Shown here piece by piece: positions 49,993 through 59,501 of a DNA stretch of 64,000 nt. The position numbers and the translations under genes were made by a program. A model generated the notes under the pieces. That model worked only from the letters and a program-made list of their open reading frames with translations, was not told the DNA's origin and did not search any database. The stretch covers positions 84,541 to 148,540 of the forward strand of contig DASYNP010000087.1 in NCBI GenBank assembly GCA_036008465.1, read 5' to 3'. Each line of letters begins with the position of its first letter. Positions within the stretch are counted from its first letter, which is position 1. Source of the DNA: DASPSM01 sp036008465. Its GTDB lineage: Bacteria; Planctomycetota; Planctomycetia; Planctomycetales; Planctomycetaceae.

Positions 49993-51447
49993 ATGCTAAG
50001 CGTGAAATTGCCCAGCAGAAAACGCGTCTGGTTGCCGGCGGTACTGATTTTCGTGCCGATCCTGGCCGCCTCGGTCACCCGAGGAGAGGACTCTGATAAG
50101 AAGGACGCCCCTCCCAAGGACGATTACTACACGCTGATGAAGGTGTTCGTCGACACCTTTCAACAAGTGGAGCGGAACTACGTCAAGGACGTCGACCGTC
50201 GCGAACTGCTGCAGGCGGCCATCGAAGGCATGATGACGAAGCTGGATCCTTACTCCAGCTACATCAGCCCGGAAGAAATGGCCCAGTTCAGCGAGTCTGT
50301 CGATCAGGAATTCGGCGGCATCGGCATTCAGATCCATAGGGACGAGCGCACCAATCGGTTAATGGTGATGTCGCCATTGCCGGGGACTCCCGCTTACCGC
50401 GCCGGTCTGCTTGCCGGCGATGTCATTCTCGAGATCGACGGCAAGTCGACGGAGGGATTCACCATCGAAAAGGCCGTCAGCCTGCTGAAAGGAAAGCCAG
50501 GCGTTACCGTCAAGTTGGGCATCCTGCACTCGGGAACCAACAAGAAGGAGCAGGTTTCGCTCGTTCGCGATGTGATTCACGTCGCCACGGTGCTCGGCGA
50601 CCACTACAAGCCGGACGGTGCCTGGGACTTCATGCTCGACAAGAAAGACAAGATTGGTTACGTGCGGCTGACTCATTTCAGCCGCCACAGCTCGATCGAG
50701 CTGGAAAAGGCGATTAACCAACTCCTCGAAGAAGGAATGCAGGGACTGGTGCTCGATCTTCGGTTTGATCCGGGCGGGCTCTTCTCGCAGGCAACCGAGA
50801 TTGCCGACATGTTCATCGAGGGCGGGACGATCGTCAGCACGAAGGGCCGCAACACAACGGAACGCACCTGGGAAGCCAAGAAAGAAGGCACATTCCCCAA
50901 TTTTCCGATGGCCGTGATCGTCAATCATTACAGCGCGTCGGCGAGCGAGATCGTCGCCGCTTGCCTCCAGGATCACCACCGCGCCGTGATCGTGGGCGAA
51001 CGTTCGTGGGGTAAGGGAAGCGTGCAGAATGTGATCGAGCTGGAGGGGGGAACCAGCGCCCTCAAATTGACCACCGCCAGCTACCACCGTCCCAGCGGCA
51101 AGAACATTCATCGATTCCCCGGCGCGAGCGAGAGTGACGCGTGGGGTGTCATGCCCGATCCGGGATACGAGGTCAAGTTCACACCGAGAGAAACTCGCGA
51201 ATATATCGACAGTTACCGGCGCGAACGGGACATCCTCAGCAAGAATGGTCCGCCAGCGAGCGACTTTAAAGACAAGCAGCTCGACAAGGCACTTGCGGCG
51301 GTCCGCACTAAGCTCGCGGAAGCTGCCAGGAACCCGGGGCAGACACCCAAAGCCGAAGAAAAAGCCAAGGCGGCTCCGGCGGCTGAGAAGAAAGCCGCTG
51401 CGACTCGTCCCGTCGGTCCAAGAGCGGCAACAATCGGCGTCGGCTGA
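49993..51447 (+). CDS. ctpA: C-terminal processing peptidase, family S41 (CtpA-like)
   Basis: A 484-residue exported serine protease. An N-terminal hydrophobic signal (VWLPAVLIFVPILAASV) is followed by a helical region, then a PDZ domain (about 100-190: EFGGIGIQIH, SPLPGTPAYRAGLLAGDVIL, GKPGVTVKLGILHSG) and the S41 core. The Ser/Lys dyad is Ser316 in YSASASEIVAA and Lys341 in GERSWGKGSVQ, 25 residues apart as in CtpA/D1P. A Lys/Ala/Pro-rich tail of about 40 residues is extra. It cleaves C-terminal tails of envelope proteins. It is divergent from addB and precedes tsaD by 120 bases. Confidence 0.92.
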   Translation: MLSVKLPSRKRVWLPAVLIFVPILAASVTRGEDSDKKDAPPKDDYYTLMKVFVDTFQQVERNYVKDVDRRELLQAAIEGMMTKLDPYSSYISPEEMAQFSESVDQEFGGIGIQIHRDERTNRLMVMSPLPGTPAYRAGLLAGDVILEIDGKSTEGFTIEKAVSLLKGKPGVTVKLGILHSGTNKKEQVSLVRDVIHVATVLGDHYKPDGAWDFMLDKKDKIGYVRLTHFSRHSSIELEKAINQLLEEGMQGLVLDLRFDPGGLFSQATEIADMFIEGGTIVSTKGRNTTERTWEAKKEGTFPNFPMAVIVNHYSASASEIVAACLQDHHRAVIVGERSWGKGSVQNVIELEGGTSALKLTTASYHRPSGKNIHRFPGASESDAWGVMPDPGYEVKFTPRETREYIDSYRRERDILSKNGPPASDFKDKQLDKALAAVRTKLAEAARNPGQTPKAEEKAKAAPAAEKKAAATRPVGPRAATIGVG

Positions 51448-51567
51448 AATCTGTCGGTTGGAAGACTCTGCGGCCGCGCATCACGATTGGCGAACGGGAC
51501 TGTCGCGCGCACACGACCGACAGGCGAGAGGCCATCGAATGGTTTCGTTTAACGCACGCGCCCATCA

Positions 51568-52602
51568 ATGAAGCGCCCTCGACTGCTCCTGGCAATCGAA
51601 TCGAGCTGCGACGAAACGGCCGCCGCGGTTGTCGACCGGGACTTGCGGATCCGCTCGAACGTGGTGCAAAGCCAGGATGATTTGCATCGACAGTTCGGCG
51701 GAGTCGTTCCGGAAGTCGCGTCGCGGGCCCACGTGCGACGTATCATTCCGGCAATCGACCAGGCGCTGCGCGCGGCCGGTGTCGAGCTTGGCGACTTTGC
51801 AGCCATCGCTGTCACGAGCCGCCCGGGACTCGTCGGATCGCTGTTGGTCGGTCTCACAGCGGCGAAGACGCTCGCGCTTGCCCTGGAAATCCCGCTGGTC
51901 GACGTGAATCACGTTGAAGCACATCTGTTCGCGTGCCAGATGAGCGCCGGTCGCCCCGTCTTCCCGGCAGTCGGACTCGTCGTGAGCGGCGGGCACACGC
52001 TGCTCTTCGATTGCCGCTCGGCCGTCGATTTCGAGATTCTCGGTTCAACGATCGACGACGCAGCCGGCGAAGCCTTCGATAAAGGCGCCAAGCTGCTCGG
52101 CTTGGAATACCCCGGCGGACCATCAATTCAGCGCGCCGCGGCGTCCGGGAATCCTCAGGCCGTGCGTTTTCCGCGGCCGCTGATCGACAGCCGGCAGCTC
52201 GATTTCAGCTTTAGCGGACTCAAAACGGCACTGTTGTACGAAATCCAAGGGACGTCGCATGGCCGACTGGAGTCGGTCGCGTTGGAGCCGTCGCGCGTCG
52301 CCGACCTGGCCGCCTCCTATCAGGAGGCGATTGTCGATGTACTCGTCGAGAAATGCAGAAAGGCCGTCGCTCGCTCGGGACGTCAGATGCTGCTGGTCGG
52401 CGGAGGAGTCGCTGCCAACCGCCGGCTGCGTGATCGGCTGGCGAAACTCGCCGTGGACCAATCGATCGAGGTTGTGGTCGCCCCGCCTGAACTGTGCACC
52501 GATAACGCCGCGATGGCCGCGATGGCCTGGGAACTCTTGGAGCGCGGGGACGTGGCGTCGCTCGATTTGGATGTCAGCCCGGGACCGATCCGGAAGCGTT
52601 GA
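51568..52602 (+). CDS. tsaD: tRNA N6-adenosine threonylcarbamoyltransferase
   Basis: A 344-residue Kae1/TsaD protein that transfers the threonylcarbamoyl group to A37 of ANN-decoding tRNAs, with TsaB and TsaE. It starts LLLAIESSCDETAAAVVD, has VPEVASRAHV, TSRPGLVGSLLVG, the metal-binding VNHVEAHL (His115, His119), VVSGGHTLL, DDAAGEAFDKGAK and LLVGGGVAANRRLR, and TDNAAMAA near the end. Length and order match E. coli TsaD. It lies on the same strand behind ctpA and converges with the DUF2135-like gene 14 bases downstream. Confidence 0.97.
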   Translation: MKRPRLLLAIESSCDETAAAVVDRDLRIRSNVVQSQDDLHRQFGGVVPEVASRAHVRRIIPAIDQALRAAGVELGDFAAIAVTSRPGLVGSLLVGLTAAKTLALALEIPLVDVNHVEAHLFACQMSAGRPVFPAVGLVVSGGHTLLFDCRSAVDFEILGSTIDDAAGEAFDKGAKLLGLEYPGGPSIQRAAASGNPQAVRFPRPLIDSRQLDFSFSGLKTALLYEIQGTSHGRLESVALEPSRVADLAASYQEAIVDVLVEKCRKAVARSGRQMLLVGGGVAANRRLRDRLAKLAVDQSIEVVVAPPELCTDNAAMAAMAWELLERGDVASLDLDVSPGPIRKR

Positions 52603-52616
52603 CTCTCGAGCATCAG

Positions 52617-54158
52617 CTAAGGCGTACGCATACTTTGGCCAGCGTTGCTGCCCACGAACGTAAACGTGAAGACCTCGCTGAGCGTCGAAAAACTAGGGAC
52701 GACGGCCAAACGCACATAGCGCAGATCGGCAGAGACAACTGCTGCCGCCGTCATCATCGATCCCTCGGGGACGATGGTGATCTGGGGCTCAAAGCCGACT
52801 GCGAGTCCATTTCCGACTGCTGTGCCGCCAGTGACAAACGGCACGCCGCCGACTGCTCCCACTCCGCCGACGCCAAACTGTCCGATCGTTTGTGAACCGG
52901 CGCCGCCCTGACCCCCGACCACGTTGCCGCCGCCAGCGGCAGCGGCAAGGACTCGGGAGGAGCCCCGCCCACGAGGAATTGCGACGCCAGGAGCAAACGC
53001 CGACGGAAGCGCCGACCAGCGGATCGACCGCGGAGAAGGACTATTTGCCACAAACTCGATCAACTTGTTGAGTAGCGCGGTGTGCCCATCGGTCGTTTGT
53101 CGCTCGGGCGCCAACTGCCGCCGGCGGCCGTTGGGAACCGGAATCCGCACGGCGGCGAGGTCTTTATCGATTTTGAGCACGAATGTCTGAGACGATTCGT
53201 TTGGCCCTCCCTGATTGAGAACGACATTGAGCTGGGCCCTCTTTCCGACGATGCTACCGTCGACGCGCCGCACGCGCACGACGTAGACACCGGGAGATCC
53301 GTAAGCGCAGACGTATTGCTCGTAGCAATTGTTCGGGTCGGGTCCGTAGCCGTCGTGCATGTGCACGCCGCCGCCCCGCGACTGCGGGTCGATTACGGAG
53401 CAAATTGTTCCTAAGGGCTCTTCGACTGACAAATCGAGATCTCCGTCGCCAGCCCATTGCAGACGCACGAACAAATCGCGTGTCCGCGCCTGCGCCATGG
53501 CCGCTCGCAGCGCCTCGGCCCGGGATTGCCTTCCGATTGACTTGAGAGCCCGCTCGGCGTCGAGTGCCGCGTCTTCGGCTTCACGGTGCAGGTCTTCGTG
53601 GTCCTTGGTCCAGGCCGTTCGCAAGACACCGGGGGCCGTCCAACCGATTGCCTCGTAATCCTTGAGCTCGCGCGCCAGACGCAGCCCGAGCACATAGGCT
53701 TCCGGACGCGTCGGCTCAATCTCCGCCGCCTGCCGATAGAGTTTGAGCGCCTGACCTTTGGCGCCAAAGCGACTGAGGTAAGCAGCCGAGAAGAGCGTGC
53801 TCGGCAGGTCCGTCGCAGAAAAATCGATCCGAGATAGGAGAGCCCGCTCGACCTCCGATTTGGGGCGCCCGGCGAGCTGCATTGCGAGGGCCAGGACGTC
53901 ATACATCCACGGCTCGACTTGACCGTTCAGTAAGGCTCCTTCGAGCACTGCAATCGCCTGCTCGTATTTTTTTTGAGTGGTCAGCCGCAGTGCGAGATCG
54001 GCGATCGCCGGAGACGGGGGCTGCTGTTTCCTGAAGTACTCGCGCCAGTACTTCTGCGGAGGCCCAGCGGAGCCGTCCGTCGGAGGCAATGGGATTCTGA
54101 AGTCGCTCGGCGGGGGCCCGTCGAATGTGACCGGCCGTCCTCCCTTGCCGACAGCCAT
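52617..54158 (-). CDS. TPR / DUF2135-like protein, probably the C-terminal part of the VWA protein through -1 frameshift
   Basis: Residues 50-175 are TPR-like (YEQAIAVLEGALLNGQVEPWMY, LKLYRQAAEIEPTRPEAYVLG). Residues about 228-345 form a DUF2135/YfaP-like beta domain: GDGDLDLSVEEPLGTICS, GGGVHMHDGYGPDPNNCYEQY and SPGVYVVRVRRVDGS. The last 130 residues are Gly/Val-rich with a final beta-like part. It has no signal peptide, although such domains normally act outside the cell. Its reading frame is open upstream through 54159-54233 to an A9 run in the end of the VWA gene, so a -1 shift there would fuse both into one exported protein of about 1,449 residues. If separate, ATG at 54158 is the start. 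Confidence 0.75.
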   Translation of the reverse strand: MAVGKGGRPVTFDGPPPSDFRIPLPPTDGSAGPPQKYWREYFRKQQPPSPAIADLALRLTTQKKYEQAIAVLEGALLNGQVEPWMYDVLALAMQLAGRPKSEVERALLSRIDFSATDLPSTLFSAAYLSRFGAKGQALKLYRQAAEIEPTRPEAYVLGLRLARELKDYEAIGWTAPGVLRTAWTKDHEDLHREAEDAALDAERALKSIGRQSRAEALRAAMAQARTRDLFVRLQWAGDGDLDLSVEEPLGTICSVIDPQSRGGGVHMHDGYGPDPNNCYEQYVCAYGSPGVYVVRVRRVDGSIVGKRAQLNVVLNQGGPNESSQTFVLKIDKDLAAVRIPVPNGRRRQLAPERQTTDGHTALLNKLIEFVANSPSPRSIRWSALPSAFAPGVAIPRGRGSSRVLAAAAGGGNVVGGQGGAGSQTIGQFGVGGVGAVGGVPFVTGGTAVGNGLAVGFEPQITIVPEGSMMTAAAVVSADLRYVRLAVVPSFSTLSEVFTFTFVGSNAGQSMRTP

Positions 54159-54214
54159 ACTTGCGGACGGTCCCGACTTGCCGGAAACCGCCCGCTCTTC
54201 CCGCTCACCGGAGC

Positions 54215-56965
54215 TTAACGCGCGTCGTTCTGTTTTTTTTTGCTGGCCCGCACCGCGTCATTTGTGAACGCGGCGGGATCGTCGACTTGCGCGAAGGCAG
54301 ATCGGTCGCTCGAGCCCAGCTGGGCCGCGGAATTGTCCGCCGCCCGCGCGGGACGTGCACGATGTGGCATCTCAGCCGGCAGAGACGATGCAGGTCCAGC
54401 CGAACGCAGCGGCTCGCTCGGAATGCTGAACATTCCACCGCCTCCCATTCCACCGCCTCCCAAGCCGCCACCGCCGCCGCCCAAACCGCCGCCGCCACCG
54501 CCGCCGCCCTGGCCACCGCGGCCGCCGCCCTGGCCGCCGCCACCGCCGGCACCGGCCAACGCCTGCAGCTGTTGGGGTCCCATAATCAGGTCGCCGACGG
54601 GGTACATTCGGATCGACAGCTTTTCATTGGCCTTGTCGACAGTGGTGATCTTCAGCACCTCGTCTTCGATGACATACGTGAGTGGTTGGGACATCTGTTC
54701 GAGCAACAGCTTGAACAGGTTACGGAGCTTGATTCCGGGATAGCTCCCGTGAACCTCGGCCGACAAGTCCACGTTGGCGTCTTCGAGCGCCTTGGCGTCG
54801 GGCACGATGGGAATTTGGTAGCGGGCCGCGATAAAGTCGAGCGCGTCTTTCAGCGATTGAGGCTCGATGTTGAAATCGACCTGCTGATCGAGCGCCTCGC
54901 TAATCCGCTGCTCGGGTTTGCTCTCCGAACGAAGATCGACTTGCGCCCATTTCTTCCGCCGCTCAGTCAGAGCCCGCCACACTTGGGCATTGGGCCACTG
55001 GATGGGCGGCTCGTCGGGGAAGGGGACATGGGCCAACTCGACCAGGTAAAGAGTTTCAAGCAGCCGATCGGCCCGCAGGTTTCGCAGCCGATATGCCTTG
55101 TTCAATTGGCCGCCGGCCTCGGAATTCATCAACGCTTGCGTCGCGACTCCGCTTCCAGGATGGAGATTGATGGCCTCGCGTGCCACCGCTTCGGCTTGTT
55201 CGTACGCGTTGTCGTCGCCGTGAACGGCCTGCACCAGTAGCGCGCGGCACTGGTCGATCAGCTCGGTCATGCGGGTCTCTTCAAGCGACATTTGTTCGAG
55301 CGATTTGCGACGGGCTTCCACTTGCGCGAGTCGCTCAGCGTTGTTGAGCCGATTGATCTGTTGGTGCTCCTTGATACTGCGGAGCTCCTGGATCGTGTTC
55401 ATCAGCCGTCTGGAAAGTTCGTCCCGGACTTGCGGTTCAATGTCGCCCGCGGTGGTGACGATGCCTTGCTCGCGCTTCAACAACGCGATTGCCGAATCAG
55501 GGTCGGTTGCACCAGATCGGCGAGCTTCGGCGATCGATGCAGTGACTTCGTTGCTCAACTGCTGGCCTCGAACGGCCATCAGTTCACGGTACCGGCTGAC
55601 GGAACTCTCTTGCGGCGGGCCCACGCGCTGCCCCAATTGGCCGCCCGGCGCTTCCGAGGGGAGCGGCGGCCCAGCGGGCGGGCGAGTCCTCGGCGGCGTG
55701 CTCTCGGAGCCCCCTTCGGGTGCGACCTGCCGCAGAATTTCGTGCGCCGCTGTTTCTTTTCGCAATTTCGCGGCGGCGGCGGACAAGGACGCAGCGCGGG
55801 CATTGCCCCGATCGAGCTCAGCAACCGCACGCGCGAGCTGTTCGCCGGTTGCCGCGTCGTGTGACGCGACCGCTCGTTCGCCCTCACTGAGCATTGTGTC
55901 GATTCGTTCGGCGAACGCGTCGTTCGCTGCGGCGACCATCTGCGTGCCAGCCAGGGAAACGGCGACTCCGCCGCTGACTTTGGCTCGCTGCCAAAAGTAG
56001 GGCAAAGCTGCATTGGCGTCGCGGCGCACAGCGCCTCGTGCATGGAACGCGAGCGGCTGTTGGTTTCCTACCTCAAACGTCAGCGTTAAAGCGTCCTTCA
56101 GTCGCCCCTTGCCGAGATAGACTGTCGCGCGGTCGCTACGCATCGGCAATGCCGTTCGAGGCATCAAATCGACGTTTTGCCCGTCGGTCACGAATCGAGT
56201 TGGGTAGAGAATCGGAGCCTTTGCGGCTGCTGCGAGTTCCCCACCGGGGGTTCCGGCTGCAGCTGGGATTCGCTTGTCGACCAGGACGACTCCGCCAGTT
56301 TGGTGTGCAAGCGAGCCCAGCATCTCCAGATCAGTTTGCGGGCCAACTGCGAAACTGTGCACTGCGACGCGCCGGCCACGCATTTCAGCCGCCAATTCGC
56401 CCACTTCCGCGGGAGGGGCCAGGCGAGCCGCACTCATGCCGTCGCCGATGTAAACGATTGCCGCCGGCTGGTCCGCGGGCAGTTCGCTGAGGACGGTTCG
56501 CAGGCAGGCGAGCTGATTTGTAGCTCCGAGCGGTACGCGGTTAGTCAGTGCTTCGACGCCGCCGGCGCAGGCTTCCGATTTCGGAGAAGCCAGGGCGGAC
56601 ATCATGGGCTCAGCCTTCACGTCGACGGCGTAGAGCCGGACGCGGTCCGCGTCCTCCAGCGCCGCCAAGTAGCCACGGACAACTTCCATCGATCGACGAC
56701 GGTAGACGCCAAACTGGCTAGCCGACGTGTCGACCAGCACAGCGTGGGTTCGCACTTCCCCAGTCGGAAGAAGCGCCCGGTCAGCACGCACTCCCAAGGC
56801 AAAGTAAGCATCACCCTGTGAGGGTGAGTATTGGTAGATGCAGACGGATGGCTCGGAAGCTGGAATCGCGCCGGCTGCCAGTGAGGTACCCGCGAGACCC
56901 GAGGCGACCGCACAAAAAGCAATGACAACCACCGCGCTCATGGCAAGCCCAGGCCGGATCGCCAT
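54215..56965 (-). CDS. Secreted VWA-domain protein with secretin-N-like domain and Gly-rich region
   Basis: A 916-residue exported protein. Signal peptide at residues 1-31 (SAVVVIAFCAVASGLAGTSLA). A von Willebrand A domain at about 70-240 with the MIDAS start HAVLVDTSASQFGV and YIGDGMSAARL. A long helical middle follows (residues 370-690; coiled-coil-like, ALLKREQGIVTTAGDI, INRLNNAERLAQVEARRKSL in part). Residues about 700-790 (DFNIEPQSLKDALDFIAARY, IKLRNLFKLLLEQM, TYVIEDEVLKITT) resemble the short N-terminal secretin/STN fold. A Gly-rich run then leads to the end, ASKKKQNDAR. The KKK is encoded by nine A residues, the suggested frameshift site. Confidence 0.82.
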   Translation of the reverse strand: MAIRPGLAMSAVVVIAFCAVASGLAGTSLAAGAIPASEPSVCIYQYSPSQGDAYFALGVRADRALLPTGEVRTHAVLVDTSASQFGVYRRRSMEVVRGYLAALEDADRVRLYAVDVKAEPMMSALASPKSEACAGGVEALTNRVPLGATNQLACLRTVLSELPADQPAAIVYIGDGMSAARLAPPAEVGELAAEMRGRRVAVHSFAVGPQTDLEMLGSLAHQTGGVVLVDKRIPAAAGTPGGELAAAAKAPILYPTRFVTDGQNVDLMPRTALPMRSDRATVYLGKGRLKDALTLTFEVGNQQPLAFHARGAVRRDANAALPYFWQRAKVSGGVAVSLAGTQMVAAANDAFAERIDTMLSEGERAVASHDAATGEQLARAVAELDRGNARAASLSAAAAKLRKETAAHEILRQVAPEGGSESTPPRTRPPAGPPLPSEAPGGQLGQRVGPPQESSVSRYRELMAVRGQQLSNEVTASIAEARRSGATDPDSAIALLKREQGIVTTAGDIEPQVRDELSRRLMNTIQELRSIKEHQQINRLNNAERLAQVEARRKSLEQMSLEETRMTELIDQCRALLVQAVHGDDNAYEQAEAVAREAINLHPGSGVATQALMNSEAGGQLNKAYRLRNLRADRLLETLYLVELAHVPFPDEPPIQWPNAQVWRALTERRKKWAQVDLRSESKPEQRISEALDQQVDFNIEPQSLKDALDFIAARYQIPIVPDAKALEDANVDLSAEVHGSYPGIKLRNLFKLLLEQMSQPLTYVIEDEVLKITTVDKANEKLSIRMYPVGDLIMGPQQLQALAGAGGGGGQGGGRGGQGGGGGGGGLGGGGGGLGGGGMGGGGMFSIPSEPLRSAGPASSLPAEMPHRARPARAADNSAAQLGSSDRSAFAQVDDPAAFTNDAVRASKKKQNDAR
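54233..54241 (-). promoter_or_regulatory. A9 slippery run, candidate -1 frameshift or transcriptional slippage site
   Basis: On the coding strand AAA AAA AAA CAG lies ten codons before the VWA stop (counting the run); it contains A_AAA_AAA, the class of heptamer used for -1 frameshifting. In the -1 frame there is no stop from here to the DUF2135-like ORF. An artificial deletion or insertion from homopolymer sequencing error is the alternative. Confidence 0.55.
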
Positions 56966-57433
56966 ATGTCGTAACTCCCGAAAGAATCGTCAATGTGAGC
57001 CGAGGCAAAACGAACCGAGGCAGCCCGCTCTGCGCTCCCTGCGCGCAGCGTTCTCGGAAACCATCTCGATTTTATAACGGTTCGGAGATGTGTTCGTAGT
57101 GAATTCCGCCGAAATTTGCCGAAATGGCCAAATTTCCCAACTTCCACGGACGGAAGCCTTTCGTGTCGTTTTTGCGAAGGAAACTCCAGGGGTTCTTTAG
57201 GCGAAGTTGGCCTCTTGATCCGGATTCAGGCCCTGCATGTCAGCGACTTTCCGGTTCGTATCGATTCCGCTGGTTGTGCCGCTCCCGCTGAGCCGATGAA
57301 CAAACGGGGACTCTGGCGACCTTTGATCGCGGTTTCCGCCAGGCACTTGCACGCTTCGCGGAGACTCCAGGCGCCAACGCTGGCGGCCATTCAATCGGCG
57401 GAGTTGTTCGCAGGATCGCAGGAACCGCTCGCA
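56966..57433. other. Divergent intergenic region between VWA and metallopeptidase genes
   Basis: The first part is A/T-rich for this genome (around 57060-57130). The peptidase frame is open from 57116, so part of this may be coding if an upstream start such as ATG 57296 is used. No other feature seen. Confidence 0.4.
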
Positions 57434-59479
57434 ATGCGGCGTACTTTGTTCGTCGCCGGCCTGGCAGTGCTTGGAGCGGTTGTCCTGCTGCTCGCCACGC
57501 TGTCGGAGCGAGACCGTTCCCACAATCGGGGCGGACCGACTGACTTTCCGGCAATTGTTCCCGGGGCTGCCTACGCAGTGGACGTCGACGGCGATCAGGC
57601 GGTGTTGGATCTCGACTTCCAGCCGAACTCCCGATATGTCGTCGTGATTTCGAGTCTGGCGCCAAGCACCGGGAGTTTTGCGGTCGCAGCCTCATCTCGC
57701 ACGATCGTTTCGGCGGAATTTCATCTCCGGCGGTTGGTGCCCCTGGAATCGATCAGTGCGCCCAGCGACTCACGGATGAGCCGCCCGTCGAAGCCTGCCG
57801 CCCCTCCGAACACAGCGGCAGTGACCGCCGCCCAGACTCCGAGTCCTATTCCGCCAGTCAAGTCGTCTCACGGACCGAAGGCGGACGCGCCGTCCCCTGC
57901 GGGCGCGCTACGCGCGTTCGCACTCCACGTGACTGATGGGAGTTTGGACGATCCAAACCAATACGCCAAGGTGCCCGCCCACGAGGTCGCTCGTGGCCGC
58001 AACGTCCGTGTCTATCTCGACGACCAACAATCGCTGGGAGAACTGGCTCCGGGTCTAGTGCGAAGCATCGCGGAGCTGTTCGACAACGAGCTGATCCCTC
58101 GGTTCGGCGAGGTGTTTGGAACATACCGCGACGTTGACGGCGACGGCCGGTTTTCGGTGCTGCTCAGTCCATGGCTGGCCCGCCTGCAAGGGGGCCGCAC
58201 TTCCATTGGCGGATTCGTCCGGGGCAGCGATTTTCAACAATTCATTTCCCCGCCCTTCAGCAATCGCTGCGACATGATGTACGTGAATTCTCAGACCATC
58301 CCCGGACCGCACTTGCGGACCCTTTTGATTCACGAGTACACACATGCGGTCAGCTTTAGTCGGCGGACGGCAGGCCAGCCCGGAAAGCTCGCCTTTCCCG
58401 AGGAGGAAGACTGGCTCAACGAAGCCTTGGCGCATTGCGCAGAAAGCTTGTTTGACGGGGGTTGGACCAATCTCGATTACCGCATCTCGCGCTATCTCAA
58501 TGACACCGCCGCGTACCCTCTGGTGGTCGAGGATTACTATCGGGCCGGCTTGTGGCGCTGTCACGGATGCCGCGGCGCAACCTACCTGTTCCTCCGCTAT
58601 TGCGTCGAGCGTTTTGGAACACAGACATTGACGCGGCTCGTCGCTACTCCTGCACGTGGGAGGCGTAACCTCGAGCTTGCGACCGGCTGCTCGTTCGAGC
58701 GCCTTTTTCGGGAGTGGACCCTTTCGTTGCTCGAGAGCAGAGACCGGCAGGGCAAAACTGCATCGTCGGACCCTCCGCAGAAATCGACACCCGTCTGTGG
58801 AGCGAGCCGCGGGCAGATGGCGAACCTTGATCTGTACGAGCCTCTTGGACCTTGGGGACTTGCCGGTCCCCGACAGCGAAAATGGCAAATTGACTCGGGC
58901 CCGGTGAACATTGAGCTTAAAGGGACATCCGCCGCATTCGTTGAATTGTCGGCCTCGGGCAAGGACGGTTTGCGGCGAATTCATCTGGCGGGCACACGAG
59001 GTATCCAACTGCAGGTTTCGGTCGTTCGCCTGTCCGACGATTCGCCCCGAATCGAAGTTGAGGCGGCCTGGTCGCATCAAACGTCAACCGTCCTTCGGAG
59101 GTCCTCTGAACAAAGTGGCGACGACCTCCTCCGCGCTGTTGTCCGAGTTCCCGCCGATCTTGCCATCGAGCAAATTTCGGCCGAACAAAACGCCCTCGAA
59201 AATCACGTCCCGCTGTGCTTCCCCGGGGATTCGGTCAAATCGATCGAAGTCACCGACGAGCGCCGGTCGGCGCCGACGTTGTCGGTGCAAGGATCTCGCG
59301 GTGACTCGCCGCTAGCCCGCGTATTCGAGCTGCCAGGCAAGCAATTCTCCAGCATCGCGTGCCCGGTGATCGTTAAGGTCGTCGCCGTCGATCGCCAAGG
59401 TCGACGCGCCGCGGGGTGGGCAACAGTTTCTGGACGCCCGCCCCAGCAAGTTGCAGCGATCACGCGCGCCCGGCGTTAA
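57434..59479 (+). CDS. Membrane-anchored or secreted zinc metallopeptidase
   Basis: About 681 residues from the ATG at 57434, which directly gives an N-terminal hydrophobic helix (TLFVAGLAVLGAVVLLLATL). A beta segment and a Pro/Ser/Ala linker follow, then the peptidase: IAELFDNELIPRFGEVFG, a calcium-loop-like DVDGDGRFSVLLSPWLA, then HEYTH (His300, His304) and NEALAHCAES with Glu330 about 26 residues on, the gluzincin-type zinc-binding arrangement. Cys residues (WRCHGCRG, SNRCDMM) suggest an extracellular protein. The C-terminal 250 residues are beta-rich without a known fold. Similar layouts occur in family M30-like peptidases (recalled). ATG at 57296 is an alternative start. Confidence 0.8.
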   Translation: MRRTLFVAGLAVLGAVVLLLATLSERDRSHNRGGPTDFPAIVPGAAYAVDVDGDQAVLDLDFQPNSRYVVVISSLAPSTGSFAVAASSRTIVSAEFHLRRLVPLESISAPSDSRMSRPSKPAAPPNTAAVTAAQTPSPIPPVKSSHGPKADAPSPAGALRAFALHVTDGSLDDPNQYAKVPAHEVARGRNVRVYLDDQQSLGELAPGLVRSIAELFDNELIPRFGEVFGTYRDVDGDGRFSVLLSPWLARLQGGRTSIGGFVRGSDFQQFISPPFSNRCDMMYVNSQTIPGPHLRTLLIHEYTHAVSFSRRTAGQPGKLAFPEEEDWLNEALAHCAESLFDGGWTNLDYRISRYLNDTAAYPLVVEDYYRAGLWRCHGCRGATYLFLRYCVERFGTQTLTRLVATPARGRRNLELATGCSFERLFREWTLSLLESRDRQGKTASSDPPQKSTPVCGASRGQMANLDLYEPLGPWGLAGPRQRKWQIDSGPVNIELKGTSAAFVELSASGKDGLRRIHLAGTRGIQLQVSVVRLSDDSPRIEVEAAWSHQTSTVLRRSSEQSGDDLLRAVVRVPADLAIEQISAEQNALENHVPLCFPGDSVKSIEVTDERRSAPTLSVQGSRGDSPLARVFELPGKQFSSIACPVIVKVVAVDRQGRRAAGWATVSGRPPQQVAAITRARR

Positions 59480-59501
59480 ACCGTCGCGACTGCGACTGCA
59501 C

